This document shows, piece after piece, positions 40,732 to 50,469 of a stretch of 64,000 nt of DNA (its first letter is position 1; each line of letters starts with the position of its first letter). The stretch comes from Gp6-AA40 sp963818645 (GTDB taxonomy: Bacteria; Acidobacteriota; Vicinamibacteria; Vicinamibacterales; UBA2999): contig CAWFTF010000020.1 in the NCBI GenBank assembly GCA_963818645.1, positions 1-64,000 on the forward strand, given 5' to 3'. A program made the position numbers and the translations under genes. Below the pieces are notes generated by a model that saw only the letters and a list, made by a program, of their open reading frames with translations, did no database searches and was not told where the DNA came from.

Positions 40732-41759
40732 ACGCGCTGCATGATGGCCGCCGTCATTCGATCGAGCGGCACCGCTTCATCGCTCAGTCCGGCTTCCACA
40801 ACTGAACGCGGCATCCCGTACACGACACATGTCTCTTCGGCCTCGGTGAGCACTGCACCTCCGCGCGCTTTGATCCATGCAGCACCATCTCGTCCGTCGG
40901 CACCCATGCCCGTCATCACCACACCAAGCACACGATCACCGTAGACATCGGCGGCGGACTGGAACAGCACGTCCACAGATGGACGGTGAGGGGTATCGAG
41001 AGGCCTGACGTCAAGTCGCACGCTCGTTCTGCCTTCACCATCGCGGTGCAGCGTGAGGTGACGACCTGCGGGAGCTACCAGCACGAGGCCCGGCCGCAGC
41101 ACTTCTCCGTCGCGGGCCTCTACAACAGTCAACTCGGAAAGTTCGTCGAGACGCTTGGCGTAGGCTTCTGTATACCCGATCGGCATGTGGAGAACAATCA
41201 CGAGCGGAACCGGAAATTCGGCCGGCAGTCGAGGAACGACGGATTTGAGGCCCTGCGGGCCACCGGTCGACACGCCAAGCACGACCACATCGTATTTGCC
41301 GCTCGACGTCATCTGCGGAAGAGGTTCGGCAGGCACGACGTCTCGCCAGCGGCCAAGCGGCGCTTCAGCCGCGGCCACAATTTTCGACGCAAGCTCTTCG
41401 GCGAGATCGAACACCTTCTCCGTCGCCAGCGCCGTCGGCTTCTGAACGAAGTCGAACGCGCCGGCATCGAGACCACTCAGCACGCGCTCGCTCGACTCCG
41501 CAGCGATGCTGACGATGACGATCGGCACCGGCCGGGACGCCATTTGCCGGCGGATGAACTCCACGCCACCGACGCCAGGCATGATCAAATCGCATGTCAC
41601 GACGTCCGGACGCAGGCGCTCGACGAGTTCGAGTGCATCCTCACCATCGCGCGCCGTCCCCACCACCTCGATGGAAGACTGGCGCGTCAGCATCTCTTTG
41701 ACGACCTTCCGGATGTACGCGGAATCATCCACCACGAGCACTCGCACGGGTCGAGTCAT
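40728..41759 (-). CDS. cheB: CheB receptor methylesterase/deamidase
   Basis: 343 residues from ATG 41759. Receiver domain with D57 (VVTCDLIMPGVGG), linker, then the methylesterase domain with the catalytic set: Ser in VLGVSTGGPQG, His in VLHMPIGYTEAYAKRL and Asp in MTGMGADGRDG. It removes methyl groups from MCP glutamates when phosphorylated by CheA. ATGA overlaps with cheR before it and with the receiver after it show tight coupling. Confidence 0.94.
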   Translation of the reverse strand: MTRPVRVLVVDDSAYIRKVVKEMLTRQSSIEVVGTARDGEDALELVERLRPDVVTCDLIMPGVGGVEFIRRQMASRPVPIVIVSIAAESSERVLSGLDAGAFDFVQKPTALATEKVFDLAEELASKIVAAAEAPLGRWRDVVPAEPLPQMTSSGKYDVVVLGVSTGGPQGLKSVVPRLPAEFPVPLVIVLHMPIGYTEAYAKRLDELSELTVVEARDGEVLRPGLVLVAPAGRHLTLHRDGEGRTSVRLDVRPLDTPHRPSVDVLFQSAADVYGDRVLGVVMTGMGADGRDGAAWIKARGGAVLTEAEETCVVYGMPRSVVEAGLSDEAVPLDRMTAAIMQRV

Positions 41760-42646
41760 GAAACCCTTTCGACACCAGACAGCCGCGGGTCTGGATGATG
41801 GCCGCTCGGCGGCGCATCCTTCACATACATGAACGCCCCGCCGATGTCTTGCAATTCGAACGCAACCGTCCGACGAAGCAGTGATTCGGACGCCCCGACA
41901 CAGAGGTAACCCGGGACTGGCATCGCGCGCTCGAACACGCCGAGCGCACGCCGGATACTTGCCTCGGAGAAATAGATGAAGACGTTCCGGCACACCACGA
42001 TCGGCGCCGAGGCGTGACGATGAACCTGGTCTTCGTCGACCAGATTGACGACGTCATACGAGACGCGCCGTTGCAACTCGGGATCGACGGACCACTTGTT
42101 GTCGTGTGGCACGAAGTATTTTTCGCGCATGGCCGCGGGGAGGTTTCGGAACGATCGCTGGCCGTACCGCCCGGCTCGTGCGTCGGCAATCGCCTCCGGG
42201 CTCGCATCGCTGGCCATCACCTCGATCGGCAGCCGGTTGAACCAACCCGCTTCTGTCAGGAGCATGGCCAGCGTCAACGGCTCCTCGCCGGTCGAACAGG
42301 GCACGCTCCAGATCTTCAGCGACGAGGCACCGCGGCGGACGAACTGAGGCACGACAACCTCGACCAGGGCACGCAACTGATCGATCTCGCGCCAGAAGTA
42401 CGTTTCGTGGACGGCAAGCGCGTCCATCACCTTCGTCCACTCGTCACGTTCGTCGGAATATTTCAAGAAGTAGTAGTAGTCCATGAACGACCCGAAGCCG
42501 CGCGCCACGACCAGCGGTGCCAGCCGATCCGCCAACTGGTCGAACTGGTTTGCCTCATAGAACAGCCCCAACCGCTGATGAATCAGGTCGCGAAGGACCT
42601 GGGTGACGCCGCCCGAGAGCCCGAGGGAATCTACGCGGAATTGCAT
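41756..42646 (-). CDS. cheR: CheR MCP methyltransferase
   Basis: 296 residues, starting at ATG 42646 (MQFRVDSLGLSGG). N-terminal helical CheR domain (LVVARGFGSFMDYYYFLKYSDE, ALAVHETYFWREIDQL), then the SAM-dependent domain: LKIWSVPCSTGEEPLTLAMLL (motif I), VMASDASPEAIADARAGRYGQRSF and VVCRNVFIYFSEASIRR. Methylates MCP glutamates with SAM. It has no C-terminal TPR or pentapeptide-binding extension, fitting a soluble MCP without a tether. The gene overlaps cheB by ATGA. Confidence 0.93.
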   Translation of the reverse strand: MQFRVDSLGLSGGVTQVLRDLIHQRLGLFYEANQFDQLADRLAPLVVARGFGSFMDYYYFLKYSDERDEWTKVMDALAVHETYFWREIDQLRALVEVVVPQFVRRGASSLKIWSVPCSTGEEPLTLAMLLTEAGWFNRLPIEVMASDASPEAIADARAGRYGQRSFRNLPAAMREKYFVPHDNKWSVDPELQRRVSYDVVNLVDEDQVHRHASAPIVVCRNVFIYFSEASIRRALGVFERAMPVPGYLCVGASESLLRRTVAFELQDIGGAFMYVKDAPPSGHHPDPRLSGVERVS

Positions 42647-42677
42647 CTGGATCCACGACGGACGAGAGAAACCCACG

Positions 42678-45425
42678 TCACTGCCCGTTACTCCGTGACG
42701 CGGCGAACATCGCTGCGCGCCGGACATCCGTGTCGGGATCGGTCCGGGCCAGCATCATCAACTTCTTCTGCGGCTCGCGCGTGCCGAGACTCTTGAGCGC
42801 CCGGATTGCGGCCAGCCGCACACCCGGATGCCCATCGTCGAGGGCAGCCTCGAGCGCGCGCGATGCGTCGGCCTGCTGCATGCGACCGAGCGCATCAACG
42901 CTCGCACAGCGCACATCGGGCGACGAGTCCTCGAGGCCGCGCGCGACGTCCGCGATCCGTCGCGCGGGCAGTTCGCTCAGCGCCTGGATCGCTGCCTCGC
43001 GTCGAAGGGGTTCAGCGGTCAGCGCCACGAGCGCCTGAGCTGCCTCCGCACCTGGCGGGCCAGGCCGACGCGCGATCCGCGCGAGGCCCTGTATTGCGGC
43101 CTGCGCCACATCCTGTTCGTCATCAGCCGCGGCCACCCATTGCAACGCCCGGGCCGCTGGCGCATCGGACCGTTGAGAGGTCGCGGTCACGGCGGCCACG
43201 CGCTGCCACGGTTGTGGTGCTCGAAGAAACCCTTCGAGCGCCGACAGCGCCTCCGGATGATCGAGATGGCCGAGCGCCAGAATGGCGGCGCCTCCGATGT
43301 CCGAGTCGGACGATCGGGCGAGCGGCTCGAGTACGTCCCACGCTTCAGCCGGACCCAGCCGTCCAATCACATCGATCGCCGCGAGACGTACGTGCGGCGC
43401 AGGATCCACGCGCAACGTTTCGAGCACGGCCGGCACGACACCCCGATCGCCTCTCGACCCGAGCGACCGCAACGCGACGTAGCGCACCCACGCGTCAGGG
43501 TCGTGAAGCGCGTGTGTCAGAGCATCAGCCGCGACGTCGTGATCGGTGCGCGCCAGGGACGCCGCGGCCGCGGCACGGACGGCCGCCGGCTGTCGCCGGT
43601 CGAGCGCCTCGACGAGCACCGGCACTACCCTCGCGTCGTCGAAGAATGCCAGGCTCTCGATCGCCGCCCGGCGCACCGCTTCGCTCTCGTCGCGGCAACA
43701 CTGCAGCACCTGCTCGATGCAATCGGGGTAGCCGAAGTAGCCGGCGATCCTGAGTGCCGATTCGCGCACGAGCGGATCGGGATTGGACAACTGCGGCGCG
43801 ATTCGCGCAGCCATGTCGGGATGACCGATCGAATTCAACGCCGCGATCGCTGCCTGACGGATCGACGGGTCACCGTTCCCCAGCAGCGCGACCAGCCCGT
43901 CGAACGCGTCTCGATCGCCGATGCGCGCAAGGGCGCCGGCGGCAGGCACGGCGAGTTCGGGATCGTGAAGCGACTGCATGAGGGCGGCAATCGCACGCCG
44001 ATCGCCGATGCGACCGAGCGCCACGGCGGCCGCCTGACGCGTCTCCAGATCCTCTGCGTGCAACTGCTCGATGAGCAGCCCGACGACGCCCGCGCCGTGC
44101 CGCACGAGTGCCTCGACGATCTGCGCGCGAACGGCCTCGTGACCGAGCAGGCGCGTCAGTGCTCGCTGTACCGGCTCTCCCTCCAGCCAACCCAGTACTT
44201 TGGCCAGACTCGGGAGGCGATCGGCGGCCACGCGATGCACGGCATCGAGGACTCGCTGAGTGCCCCGGGCGGTGATCCCACGGCGCACGAGACCGGCGAT
44301 GTGCTCACCAGCGCCGTAGCCATGCTCGTAGCGTTCGTGGAGGCCCGCGAGCGCATCGGCGATCACGTCTGCCGGTGCGTCCGATGCGTTCAGCAGCTCC
44401 AGCAATGGCGCGACGACATCTTCGTCACCGTGCTCACCGAGCACGTCGATCGCCGGAGCGCGCAACAAATCGTCGGCAAGCAGCGGCACGAGCCTCGGTG
44501 CGATGGAGGGATTCCCAGTCGCGCGAAGCGCCTGCAGCGCCGGAAAGGCGAGGAAGAAGTCGCCACCCTCGGCGATCGTGACGAGCGCGTCGCACGCCTC
44601 TGTCGCACCGAGGCGGCCGAGCGCTTCGATCGCGTGAAACTGCACGTTGACATCCGGATCTGACAATCGAGCGATGAGCGCCTGCGTCGCCCGACGATCG
44701 CGGCGCTCACCGAGAATCAGCGCCGACTGGATTCGCAGGTTCGCATCGGGGGCGTCGAGGCAACTGACCAGCGGACCCACCACGTCGATGTCACTGATCG
44801 CCAGAAGGTCGAGCGCGCTGCTGAGAACCGCAAGGTTGTGATGCTGGGTGTGCAGCGTCCGGACGAGCGATTCGACGATGGCGTCTCCGTGCTCGGCCAG
44901 CGTCGTGACAGTTGCCCGTCGCAATCGCCAATCGTCCAGCGCCATCAGGCGCGTCAATGCCTCGATTTGCTGCGCCGACCCGGTCGTCGATCGAGATGCG
45001 TCCCGGGTGACCTCTCGCGGTGATTCCTGCAGACGTGCGGCGAGCTCGCGCTCGTGCGCCACACGCGCCGTGACGTCCTCCACCGTCACCACAACACCGA
45101 CGATGCGGCCGTCGGCGCGGAGAGGACCAAGCGTGACGTGCTGCTGCATGCATGCGAAGCCAGGGATGTCGTCAGGCGACGGGCACGCAATCAGGTAGTG
45201 ATGCAGCGCCGGCGCAAGCACCTCCACGGTGCCGCGTCGCAACACGTTCTCGAACGGGGAAAGCAGCCCGCGATCGCTGAGGTCGGGAATGATCTCGGTC
45301 AGCGGACGATTCACCGCATCTGCGGCCGCGATCTTCGTGACATCAGCAATCCAGGGATCCCACGCGCGTACGACGAGACGCTCGTCGGTGGTGAAGATCC
45401 CAATTGGAGGCCGTTCTGTTGACAT
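42678..45425 (-). CDS. PAS-HEAT repeat protein in the chemosensory operon
   Basis: 915-residue soluble protein, start ATG 45425 (MSTERPPIGIFTTDERLVV). The first 125 residues are a PAS domain that closely resembles the one in the kinase at 38112-39742: VLAPALHHYLIACPSP versus ILAHALHRYIIALPPT, and GPLRADGRIVGVVVTVEDVTARV versus GPLDDAGVLVGTVTIVEDVSDRL. From about 150 to the end lie some twenty HEAT-like (PBS lyase-like) repeats, e.g. DPDVNVQFHAIEALGRLG, DPSIRQAAIAALNSIG and SPDVRCASVDALGRM. These form a long solenoid for protein binding. No enzyme domain. Sits between mcp (16 bases) and cheR (31 bases), so it is inferred to scaffold or modulate the array. Confidence 0.88.
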   Translation of the reverse strand: MSTERPPIGIFTTDERLVVRAWDPWIADVTKIAAADAVNRPLTEIIPDLSDRGLLSPFENVLRRGTVEVLAPALHHYLIACPSPDDIPGFACMQQHVTLGPLRADGRIVGVVVTVEDVTARVAHERELAARLQESPREVTRDASRSTTGSAQQIEALTRLMALDDWRLRRATVTTLAEHGDAIVESLVRTLHTQHHNLAVLSSALDLLAISDIDVVGPLVSCLDAPDANLRIQSALILGERRDRRATQALIARLSDPDVNVQFHAIEALGRLGATEACDALVTIAEGGDFFLAFPALQALRATGNPSIAPRLVPLLADDLLRAPAIDVLGEHGDEDVVAPLLELLNASDAPADVIADALAGLHERYEHGYGAGEHIAGLVRRGITARGTQRVLDAVHRVAADRLPSLAKVLGWLEGEPVQRALTRLLGHEAVRAQIVEALVRHGAGVVGLLIEQLHAEDLETRQAAAVALGRIGDRRAIAALMQSLHDPELAVPAAGALARIGDRDAFDGLVALLGNGDPSIRQAAIAALNSIGHPDMAARIAPQLSNPDPLVRESALRIAGYFGYPDCIEQVLQCCRDESEAVRRAAIESLAFFDDARVVPVLVEALDRRQPAAVRAAAAASLARTDHDVAADALTHALHDPDAWVRYVALRSLGSRGDRGVVPAVLETLRVDPAPHVRLAAIDVIGRLGPAEAWDVLEPLARSSDSDIGGAAILALGHLDHPEALSALEGFLRAPQPWQRVAAVTATSQRSDAPAARALQWVAAADDEQDVAQAAIQGLARIARRPGPPGAEAAQALVALTAEPLRREAAIQALSELPARRIADVARGLEDSSPDVRCASVDALGRMQQADASRALEAALDDGHPGVRLAAIRALKSLGTREPQKKLMMLARTDPDTDVRRAAMFAASRSNGQ

Positions 45426-45441
45426 GAAGCAGGGCCCGGTC

Positions 45442-47532
45442 TTACCGATGGCCCCGCGGCGTGCGTCCGTTGGGACGCGCGTGAGCCGGCCGCTCGACGA
45501 GCGCTGTGAGTGCCTGCGCACGGCGCAGCAAGTCGTCGGTACCGCCGCGCGTTTCCTTGACGCCACTCGCGTTGCGGTCGGTGATCTGTCGAATCTCACT
45601 GACCGTACGCAGCAGCGACGAGGACACAACCGAGTGTTCAGCGTTGGCTTTGGTGATCAGCTTGATCTGCTTGGCCGTGCTCTGCGCGGACGAGATCATC
45701 TCGCGCAGGGTGCGCGTCTGTTCCTTGACGGCGCGCGAGGCCTGCTCCGATTGCACGCGCATGCCTTCCGCGGCCGTCGCGACCTCGCCGCTGACCTTCG
45801 CCTGATCCTTGACGGCGGCCGCCACGTTCGTTGCCAGGCGCTGAAGATCGCCCGAACTGCGCGCCATCTGCTCCCCTGCAGTCGTCTGCTCCGACAACGC
45901 GCGCGCCGTCGTCGCCGCGCCGCGCCGCACGAAGCCTGTGGCCTGTGCGATCTCGCTGGCGGTCTTCGCCTGCTCAGTCGTGGCTTTGCGCACCTGCGCA
46001 GCCTGTCCCTTGGTGCTTTGAGCGGCCTTGAGGATGTCCCGCACCGCGCGACTCTGCTCGCCCATGGCCATCTTGACCTCGTGCGCGGTCTTGCGAACCT
46101 GCCCGTTCGCCTGCACCAGGGTCGTCACCGACTTTGCCTGTTCGCTGGTCGCATTCGCGATCAGACGCGCCTGCTCGGCGGTCGCGCCGACGGACTGCAC
46201 CACGTTGCGGGCCGCGTCGCGCTGCTCCTCGCTCGCGCGCGCGATCTGCGACACGAGTTTCGAGGCGTCGTTGACACCCTGCATAATCTTGGACAGCCCC
46301 TTCGCGCCTTCTTCGGCCTGGGCGTTGCTCACGTCGGCCACCTTCAGGCCGTCGTTCGACGCCGCGACGGCTTCCTGCGCAACTTCCTGCAGCGCCTTGA
46401 TAATTGCGGCGATGTCGGCTGTCGCCTTGGCCGATCGGTCCGCCAGGTTGCGGATTTCCTCGGCAACGACGGCAAAGCCGCGACCGGCATCGCCGGCACG
46501 CGCGGCCTCGATCGACGCGTTGAGCGACAACAGGTTCGTCCGCTCGGCGATCAGATCGATCGTGTCGACGATGCTGCCGATTTCGTTGGCACGCTTGCCC
46601 ATCTCGCGGATGACGCCGGCCGATTGCGACATCGATTCGCGCACGCGGCCGAACCCCTGAATCGAGCGCTGAATGCTGGCGCCGCCTTCTTCCGCTTCAC
46701 GGCTGGCGCGACGCGTCATCTCATCGGCTTCCTTGGCGAGCGTCGAGACTGACTGGCTCGTGCGATCGAGCTGCGTCGCGCTGGTGGCGGCGGCGGTCGC
46801 CACCTCGCTGATGCGCTGGCCGCTCTGCGCCACTGACTGAACCGACCGGGCGAGTTGCTCCGTCGATGCGCCGTTCTGCTCGATGGTCGTCGCGAGGCTA
46901 TCGACCATCGCCGTGACCTCCTCGATGGATGCCGCTGTCTCGTTGACGGCAGACGAGGTGATGTCAGCGGATGCGGCGAGCTCGTCGGCATTGACGGCAA
47001 CACCCTGGATCGAGCGGGTCATCTCTTCGATGGCCGCCGCGGTCTGGTTCACCGACGACATCAGCGCATCGTTGTCCGCCGTTGTCGCCTTCACTGAGGC
47101 GGTCATCTCGACCATCGAGGTGGTCACCTGGTCGGCCGATGACGACATCTGCTGCGCGATCGCGGCGACATCCTGGATGGACGCGTTGTTCTGCTGAATC
47201 GACGTCGCCGTCTGTTGAATGAAGCCGGCGAGTCCGGTCACATTTGCCGTGACCTGCTCGATCGAGGCTGCCACCTCGTTGATCGATGAAACCAGGCTGT
47301 CTGTGGAGCCGCTGATCGATTCCGCCTGGGAGGCCGTCTCCTTGAGCGAGGTCGTCATCTCATTGAGTCCGCTCAGGGCGTCGTCCAGGGAACGGACCTG
47401 GGTTTCAGCGCCCTGGGACACCTGGTCGGTGACCCTCACGATGCGCACGACCGCGTCCGTGATGGAGGTGGCTTCTTCGCGCAGGAGCCTGGTATCGAGT
47501 GCACCCGCTCCGTTGCTGCCCTTGACTGCCAT
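45442..47532 (-). CDS. Soluble methyl-accepting chemotaxis protein without sensor domain
   Basis: 696 residues from ATG 47532. No membrane helix, PAS, GAF or other ligand domain is visible; nearly the whole chain is heptad-patterned coiled coil. The CheA/CheW-binding hairpin tip (ERTNLLSLNASIEAARAGDAG) lies at residues 330-350, almost exactly mid-protein, so both arms are about 310-330 residues long. Numerous A-S/A-A-x-x-E-E/E-Q pairs resemble methylation sites (SVNQTAAAIEEMTRS, AVNETAASIEEVTAM). The C-terminus ends in a Pro/Arg-rich tail. It is encoded between cheW and the PAS-HEAT gene. Input must come from a partner or from the arms themselves. Confidence 0.92.
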   Translation of the reverse strand: MAVKGSNGAGALDTRLLREEATSITDAVVRIVRVTDQVSQGAETQVRSLDDALSGLNEMTTSLKETASQAESISGSTDSLVSSINEVAASIEQVTANVTGLAGFIQQTATSIQQNNASIQDVAAIAQQMSSSADQVTTSMVEMTASVKATTADNDALMSSVNQTAAAIEEMTRSIQGVAVNADELAASADITSSAVNETAASIEEVTAMVDSLATTIEQNGASTEQLARSVQSVAQSGQRISEVATAAATSATQLDRTSQSVSTLAKEADEMTRRASREAEEGGASIQRSIQGFGRVRESMSQSAGVIREMGKRANEIGSIVDTIDLIAERTNLLSLNASIEAARAGDAGRGFAVVAEEIRNLADRSAKATADIAAIIKALQEVAQEAVAASNDGLKVADVSNAQAEEGAKGLSKIMQGVNDASKLVSQIARASEEQRDAARNVVQSVGATAEQARLIANATSEQAKSVTTLVQANGQVRKTAHEVKMAMGEQSRAVRDILKAAQSTKGQAAQVRKATTEQAKTASEIAQATGFVRRGAATTARALSEQTTAGEQMARSSGDLQRLATNVAAAVKDQAKVSGEVATAAEGMRVQSEQASRAVKEQTRTLREMISSAQSTAKQIKLITKANAEHSVVSSSLLRTVSEIRQITDRNASGVKETRGGTDDLLRRAQALTALVERPAHARPNGRTPRGHR

Positions 47533-47564
47533 GGCCGTTCTCCTTTTCAGTCCCAATGCGTCTC

Positions 47565-48035
47565 TCAGGCGGCTGCGATCGGGGTGCTCTCCACGACCTC
47601 GCGCACGTCGAGGATGAGAACAACCCGCTCGCCAAGCGTCGCCACACCGTTCAGATAACTGCCACTCAGATTCCCAATCGCCTCATTCGGCGGATGAATC
47701 GACGCGTCGGCGATCGTGACGAACTCCTTCGCTTCATCGGCGAGCAGCCCCACGGTTCGCGTCCCTTGCTGCACGACCAGCAGTCGCGTGCGTTGGTTGA
47801 TCGCCGTTCGATTGAAGCCGAATCGCGCGCGGAGGTTGATCACCGGGACGACCTGGCCACGCGAGAACACGACGCCCTCCACCGCATGCGCGGCGTTCGG
47901 CACCGGCGTGATCTGCTCCACCATCTCGATGTGCTGCACCTGCGGGCTGGGCACCGCGTAGGTCGTCCCCGCGACGCCGAACAGAATGTAGGTCTGCGCC
48001 TTCGTGGACTCCGGGAGTGCTGCTTTCTCCGTCAT
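47565..48035 (-). CDS. cheW: CheW coupling protein
   Basis: 156-residue SH3-like double-barrel adaptor linking MCP to CheA: AQTYILFGVAGTTYAVPSPQVQHIE, EGVVFSRGQVVPVINLRARFG, LLVVQQGTRTVGLLADEAKEF and LGERVVLILDVREVVE (contiguous pieces in order). The ATG overlaps the cheA stop as ATGA. It lies 32 bases before the mcp start. Confidence 0.94.
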   Translation of the reverse strand: MTEKAALPESTKAQTYILFGVAGTTYAVPSPQVQHIEMVEQITPVPNAAHAVEGVVFSRGQVVPVINLRARFGFNRTAINQRTRLLVVQQGTRTVGLLADEAKEFVTIADASIHPPNEAIGNLSGSYLNGVATLGERVVLILDVREVVESTPIAAA

Positions 48036-49990
48036 GCCGACCTCTCTCCCACGCGTGGCCGTTCGCGAACGCCACGGCTCATGGCCCCGACGTCGAGGAT
48101 CAACACCAACCTGCCGTCGCCCAGCTCAGTCGCCCCTGACACGCCGGCGACGTGAATCAACGGATCGGCGATGGACTTCACGACAATCTCGCGATGCCCG
48201 GCCACGCGATCGACCACCAGGCCCACCGCGCTGAGGCCGGTTCCAACGACGATGGCGTGGAGCCGCGGCCGCGGCGCCGCCTCGAGATGGAAGAGCCGTG
48301 CGAGCCGAACAACCGGAAGTGCGCGCCCGCGATGTGTCATCAACTCGTTCTGCTCCAGCGGGCGGAGCTTGTCAGGATCGACCTCGATCACTTCCTGAAC
48401 TGCGGACTGAGGCACGGCGAAAGTCTGGTCGCCGACGTGCGCGATGATCGCGTCGATGATCGCCAGCGTCAGCGGCAGCATGATCGCGAACCGGGTGCCC
48501 CGGCCGGGCTCCGTGTCCACTTCAAGGGTGCCGCCCAGCTCCTCGACAGTCGAGCGCACCACCGCCATCCCAACGCCGCGCCCACTGATGCGATCCGCTT
48601 CGTCGCGGGTCGAGAAGCCCGACTCACAGATCACGTCGAGCAACAGTCGCGGATCCACCGTGCCGTCCTCGACGTGCACGCCTTTCGGCGAACGACGCGC
48701 GACCGCAGCGAGGTCGATCCCGGCGCCGTCGTCGGCGATCTCGATGACCACCGACTCTCCGACCGTGGATGCGCTGAGGCGTATCGTTCCGTCGGGCGGC
48801 TTCCCGGCAGCAACACGGCGGTCCACGGTCTCGATCCCGTGGCCAACGGCGTTGCGAACCAGATGGAGGATCGGATCCATCATCCGTTCGATGAGGAACT
48901 TGTCGATCTCCGTGCTCTGACCGATGATCTCGAGCGTCACGCGCTTGCCGATGTCGCGCGCGAGGTCGCGGACGACGAACGGCATCCGGCGGAAGACCTC
49001 GCCGACGGGCACCAGCCGGACGCGCATGATGCCCTCGCGCAGATCCCGGAGTTGCCGTTCCATCAGCAGGTCGTGTTCCTGGAGCAAGCGGAACTCACGC
49101 GACGGCATCTGCCGCTCGGCGCGCCGCAGCGTATCCTCGAGACGCGACCGGGTAACGACGAGATCGCCTGCGAGGCGCATCAGATCGTCGAGACGAGCGA
49201 GGTCCACGCGGACGAAATTCCCCGGCGCGGCAGACGTCACCTCCCAGGCTCGAGGCCCGGACGGCAAATCCATGCCGGCTGCAATGCCCGGCACGAGCGC
49301 GGCCTCGGCAGGAGAGAAGGGTTCGTATGACACCCCATCGCCTTTCGAGGCCGCGAGACTTGCCTCGTTGTCGGTCTCGACCTTGAACTCGAATGCGATG
49401 CCGCCGCTAGCAAGAACCTCTGGAGCGACCGAGACGATCTTCCCGATCTCCAGCAACCGTGCTCGAATCGTGTCCACCTTGATTCCGCGCCCGACGAGCT
49501 CCGGCGAGGGCACGAAGCGGACCTTCCACAAACGAACCGACCTGACAGGCGCGCTTTCTGCGGATGGGAAGCGCCTGTCGTCGACCTGAGTGGACGCCAT
49601 GCCGCGAAGCCCTGCGATCACCTGTTCACCCGCCGGAAGTGGCTGTCCCTCCCGCCGCGCGACGATGACCGCTTCGAGCGCGTTGGCGCCGGCCAGAAGT
49701 GTCTCGAGGTTCGCCGTGTCGAGCGCCGTCTCGCCTTGGCGAACTGCCCGAAGACAACTCTCCATGTGATGGGCGAGCACTTCCGCTTCGTGCAGCTCGA
49801 CCATCGCCGAGATGCCTTTCAGGGAATGGCAACTACGAAACAGTTCTTCGAGGAGCGCAGACGAGGGGTCTGGCCGCTCGACGCCATCGAGCATCAGCAA
49901 ACATCGCCGAATCGCGAGGAGATGCTCGTCCGCCTCGGCAAAGTAGTCGTCCATGAACGACGATTCGAATCGCGGGTCTGGTGCGGTCAT
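48032..49990 (-). CDS. cheA: CheA chemotaxis histidine kinase
   Basis: 652 residues. HPt domain with phospho-His H55 (RSCHSLKGISAMVEL). An extra alpha/beta domain at about 150-225 (LWKVRFVPSPELVGRGIKVDTIRARLLEIG) occupies the P2 position. Then the P3 dimer helices (VDLARLDDLMRLAGDLVVTRSRL), the ATPase with N box HLVRNAVGHGIE and G boxes IADDGAGID and SGRGVGMAVV, and a C-terminal CheW-like P5 (IIAHVGDQTFAVPQSAVQEV). Phosphorylates CheY and CheB. It starts 3 bases after the cheY stop. Confidence 0.95.
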   Translation of the reverse strand: MTAPDPRFESSFMDDYFAEADEHLLAIRRCLLMLDGVERPDPSSALLEELFRSCHSLKGISAMVELHEAEVLAHHMESCLRAVRQGETALDTANLETLLAGANALEAVIVARREGQPLPAGEQVIAGLRGMASTQVDDRRFPSAESAPVRSVRLWKVRFVPSPELVGRGIKVDTIRARLLEIGKIVSVAPEVLASGGIAFEFKVETDNEASLAASKGDGVSYEPFSPAEAALVPGIAAGMDLPSGPRAWEVTSAAPGNFVRVDLARLDDLMRLAGDLVVTRSRLEDTLRRAERQMPSREFRLLQEHDLLMERQLRDLREGIMRVRLVPVGEVFRRMPFVVRDLARDIGKRVTLEIIGQSTEIDKFLIERMMDPILHLVRNAVGHGIETVDRRVAAGKPPDGTIRLSASTVGESVVIEIADDGAGIDLAAVARRSPKGVHVEDGTVDPRLLLDVICESGFSTRDEADRISGRGVGMAVVRSTVEELGGTLEVDTEPGRGTRFAIMLPLTLAIIDAIIAHVGDQTFAVPQSAVQEVIEVDPDKLRPLEQNELMTHRGRALPVVRLARLFHLEAAPRPRLHAIVVGTGLSAVGLVVDRVAGHREIVVKSIADPLIHVAGVSGATELGDGRLVLILDVGAMSRGVRERPRVGERSA

Positions 49991-49993
49991 GGG

Positions 49994-50380
49994 CTACCGC
50001 GAAGAATCCGGCGTCGTATCGAGCAGCTCGCGGACCGATGACACGAGGAAATTCGGGGAGAACGGCTTAGTCATGTAGGACGTGGCACCCGCTTCCAACA
50101 CCTCTTCGCGACTCGACTCGTCGCCGCGCGTCGTGAGGACCATAACAGGAAGTGCTCGATACTGGCTGTGCGATCGTAAAAATTTCAAAACGTCCAGCCC
50201 ATGCATATCTGGCATGTTCAGGTCGAGCACGACCATTCGTACTGGGTGCATGGCCAAAGTCTCGATCGCCTGAAGTCCTGTCCCTGCTTCGACAAACGCC
50301 ACATCCTGCAATCCGCCGAGCGCTGCACGCACCATCTTTCGAATCGTCGGCGAATCGTCAACAACGAGGATTGTGCGCAT
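49994..50380 (-). CDS. cheY: CheY-like response regulator
   Basis: 128-residue single receiver, taken from ATG 50380 (MRTILVVDDSPTIRKMVRAALGG); a TTG two codons upstream is less likely. Acceptor Asp in MVVLDLNMPDMHGLD, Thr switch in VMVLTTRGDESS, Lys in YMTKPFSPN. First gene of the che series and the probable direct CheA substrate. The output target is unknown, since no flagellar switch gene is in the window. Confidence 0.92.
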   Translation of the reverse strand: MRTILVVDDSPTIRKMVRAALGGLQDVAFVEAGTGLQAIETLAMHPVRMVVLDLNMPDMHGLDVLKFLRSHSQYRALPVMVLTTRGDESSREEVLEAGATSYMTKPFSPNFLVSSVRELLDTTPDSSR

Positions 50381-50469
50381 GACCAAGTTTTGAAAAAGAG
50401 TTGAGAACGCCCGGATTTGAGGCGCTCGCGATGAGGGGGTTTGCAGAAGAGGTGCCAGATCGAGGGCGC

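Noticed and set aside
42828..44663. Long plus-strand frame opposite the HEAT-repeat gene
   Set aside because: Antisense shadow of a repetitive, GC-rich gene; its translation has no recognisable domain and the minus-strand HEAT pattern is unmistakable.
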